From assembly GCA_020054355.1 (NCBI GenBank), contig JAGVLI010000078.1, positions 1-7,086 on the forward strand: a stretch of DNA of 7,086 bases, given 5' to 3'. Shown in pieces: positions 5,803-7,086 of this stretch (position 1 is the stretch's first letter; each line of letters starts with the position of its first letter). Below the pieces are notes generated by a model. That model had not been told where the DNA came from. It saw only the letters and a list, made by a program, of their open reading frames with translations, and did no database searches. The translations under genes and the position numbers were made by a program. This DNA comes from Planctomycetales bacterium (GTDB taxonomy: Bacteria > Planctomycetota > Planctomycetia > Gemmatales > Gemmataceae).

Positions 5803-7086
5803 ATGACTCACCCATTAGTACGGATCGTCGCCGCTGCGCTTTTGCTGGCGGCGTTCGGGAGCGACGGAGCGAAGCGCGGACACGTTCAGGCACAGGAACC
5901 GGCTGGCGGCACGACGCCCGAGACGCTGGAAGCACAGCCCCGCCTGGGCGACGCCCATGACGACTTACTGCCCCTCGGCAGCCGTCTGCGGCTGGGCACT
6001 ATGCGCTTTCGCCACGGCGCCGGCGTCGCCTTCGTCGGCTTTCTCGGCGATGGTTCCCAACTGTTGACCGCCAGCCATGACGGCCTGCTCCGGGTCTGGG
6101 ACGTTGCTACCGGCAAGGAAGTGCGGCGCTGGCCGTTGCCCAACAACAGCGGAGGGGGTTCCAGTTCTTTCTCGGACGGCGTCATCGTCGTCGTCAATCA
6201 CCGCGATTCCGGCCTCGATAACACGCTCTTCTTGCTGTCGCCCGATGGCCAGACCCTGGCCACCATGAATTACGACGGCCTGGCGCATCTCTGGGACACG
6301 ACGACCGGCACGAAGTTACGTCAGATTCGCACCAAGGGCGGCTTTTCGGACACCCTGGCCTTCTCTCCCGACGGCCGGGCGCTGGCCTCGCGCGGCAACG
6401 ATCAGGTGATCCGGATCTACGACGTTGCGAACGGGCAGGAACTTCGACAACTTGGCAAGGCACCCCCTCAAAATGACCGCGTCTATTACGGCCGCAGCCG
6501 CAGTCTGGCCTACGCCCCCGACGGCAAGACCCTGGCCTCGCTCAAGGTCACGCAGGCCAACAACATCATTGTCACCGACGTGCTCTTTTGGGACCTGGAA
6601 ACCGGCAAGGAAATCCGTCAGTTCCGGGGGCCGGAGAACATCTTCAGCGGGGTGGCGCTGAGCTATTCGCCCGACAACAAGGTCTTCGCGATCCTGGGCG
6701 AGACCGGCCAGACCACCCTCTACGACCCGGCCACCGGCAAGGAATTGCGCCGGTTGGAGTCCGCGGCCAATGAATTCGGCCGCCACGCACGCTTCTCGCC
6801 GGACGGCAAGACCCTGGCGTTGCATGCCGCGAGTTCGTTTCACGTCGATCTGTTCGACGTGGGCAGCGGCAAGAAACTGCGCTCCGTGGGGGGAACACGC
6901 CGTACTGATCGGCAACGGTTCTACGGCGGCGAAGCGCTGGCCCAGACCGTGGACTTTTCTCCGGACGGCCGCACGCTGGCACTTGTAGCCGATGACGAGG
7001 CGGTACGGCTGTGGGACCTGGAGACCGGCAAGGAAAAGATCATCGGCGGCGGCCATCAGGCGACGGTGACGGCGGTGGCGGCGGCC
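5803..7086 (+). CDS. Secreted WD40 beta-propeller protein (3' end beyond the window)
   Basis: The frame is open for 428 codons to the right edge with no stop. Residues 1-30 look like a signal peptide (R7, hydrophobic core about 8-19, possible cleavage near V-Q-A at 28-30), implying export. Residues 73-420 contain seven blades, each with a F-S-P-D-G-K/R-T-L-A strand and a closing L-W-D-x-x-T-G-K-E turn. The blade-closing WD-type motifs lie near 98-106, 162-170, 206-214, 262-270, 307-314, 351-359 and 404-412. Seven is the usual number for one closed propeller, and an eighth strand start (A-T-V-T-A-V-A) appears at 421-427, so a second propeller or closing strand continues outside. Blades 2 and 4 carry longer loops. 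No kinase, peptidase or cytochrome domain is visible so far, though WD40 arrays in planctomycetes are often fused to such domains. WD40 propellers act as protein-interaction platforms; the partner is unknown. It follows the M48 gene by 118 nt on the same strand. Confidence 0.9.
   Translation, partial: MTHPLVRIVAAALLLAAFGSDGAKRGHVQAQEPAGGTTPETLEAQPRLGDAHDDLLPLGSRLRLGTMRFRHGAGVAFVGFLGDGSQLLTASHDGLLRVWDVATGKEVRRWPLPNNSGGGSSSFSDGVIVVVNHRDSGLDNTLFLLSPDGQTLATMNYDGLAHLWDTTTGTKLRQIRTKGGFSDTLAFSPDGRALASRGNDQVIRIYDVANGQELRQLGKAPPQNDRVYYGRSRSLAYAPDGKTLASLKVTQANNIIVTDVLFWDLETGKEIRQFRGPENIFSGVALSYSPDNKVFAILGETGQTTLYDPATGKELRRLESAANEFGRHARFSPDGKTLALHAASSFHVDLFDVGSGKKLRSVGGTRRTDRQRFYGGEALAQTVDFSPDGRTLALVADDEAVRLWDLETGKEKIIGGGHQATVTAVAAA

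Noticed and set aside
6316..7056. A 246-codon minus-strand frame opposite the WD40 gene
   Set aside because: It mirrors the repeat periodicity of the WD40 codons and has no independent domain; the plus-strand WD40 motifs are unambiguous.

Overview
The window looks like a chromosomal stretch from a planctomycete, most likely of the Gemmata/Isosphaera type. This rests on gene content rather than a marker gene: a secreted HEAT-repeat protein with a central propeller-like region, a secreted WD40 protein, a surface protein with an N-terminal LE-x-x-ES-R-x-L-P-S motif, and an IS66-like element. GC content appears moderately high (by eye), and lower in the first ~740 bases than in the rest.

Layout. 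Positions 1-157 (minus strand) appear to be the left end of an IS66-like insertion sequence, including the first 27 codons of its transposase. The element sits inside a minus-strand gene starting at 742, a secreted or surface beta-rich protein, and cuts it after codon 195. This gene is easy to miss because its frame stays open through the insertion and off the window edge. Upstream on the same strand (826-3447) is an 873-residue secreted HEAT / propeller / HEAT protein. A 190-bp divergent intergenic region containing an eight-base C/G run separates it from a plus-strand secreted protein of 267 residues (3638-4441), whose C-terminal end looks like one HEAT-type helical hairpin. That gene ends in a strong intrinsic terminator (4481-4524). 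Next come a Ste24-type M48 membrane zinc protease (4548-5684) and a secreted WD40 beta-propeller protein (from 5803), which has seven recognisable blades and is still open at the right edge.

The genes do not form an obvious pathway. The common theme is export: four of the five host genes appear to encode proteins that leave the cytoplasm, and the fifth is a membrane protease. HEAT and WD40 repeats are protein-binding scaffolds, so an envelope role is reasonable but unproven. I see no CRISPR array, tRNA, rRNA, phage module or recognisable defence system. The most notable items are the IS-interrupted surface gene, the homopolymer tract lying inside a candidate promoter spacer, the HEAT-propeller-HEAT architecture, and a hairpin masking the ribosome-binding site of the WD40 gene.
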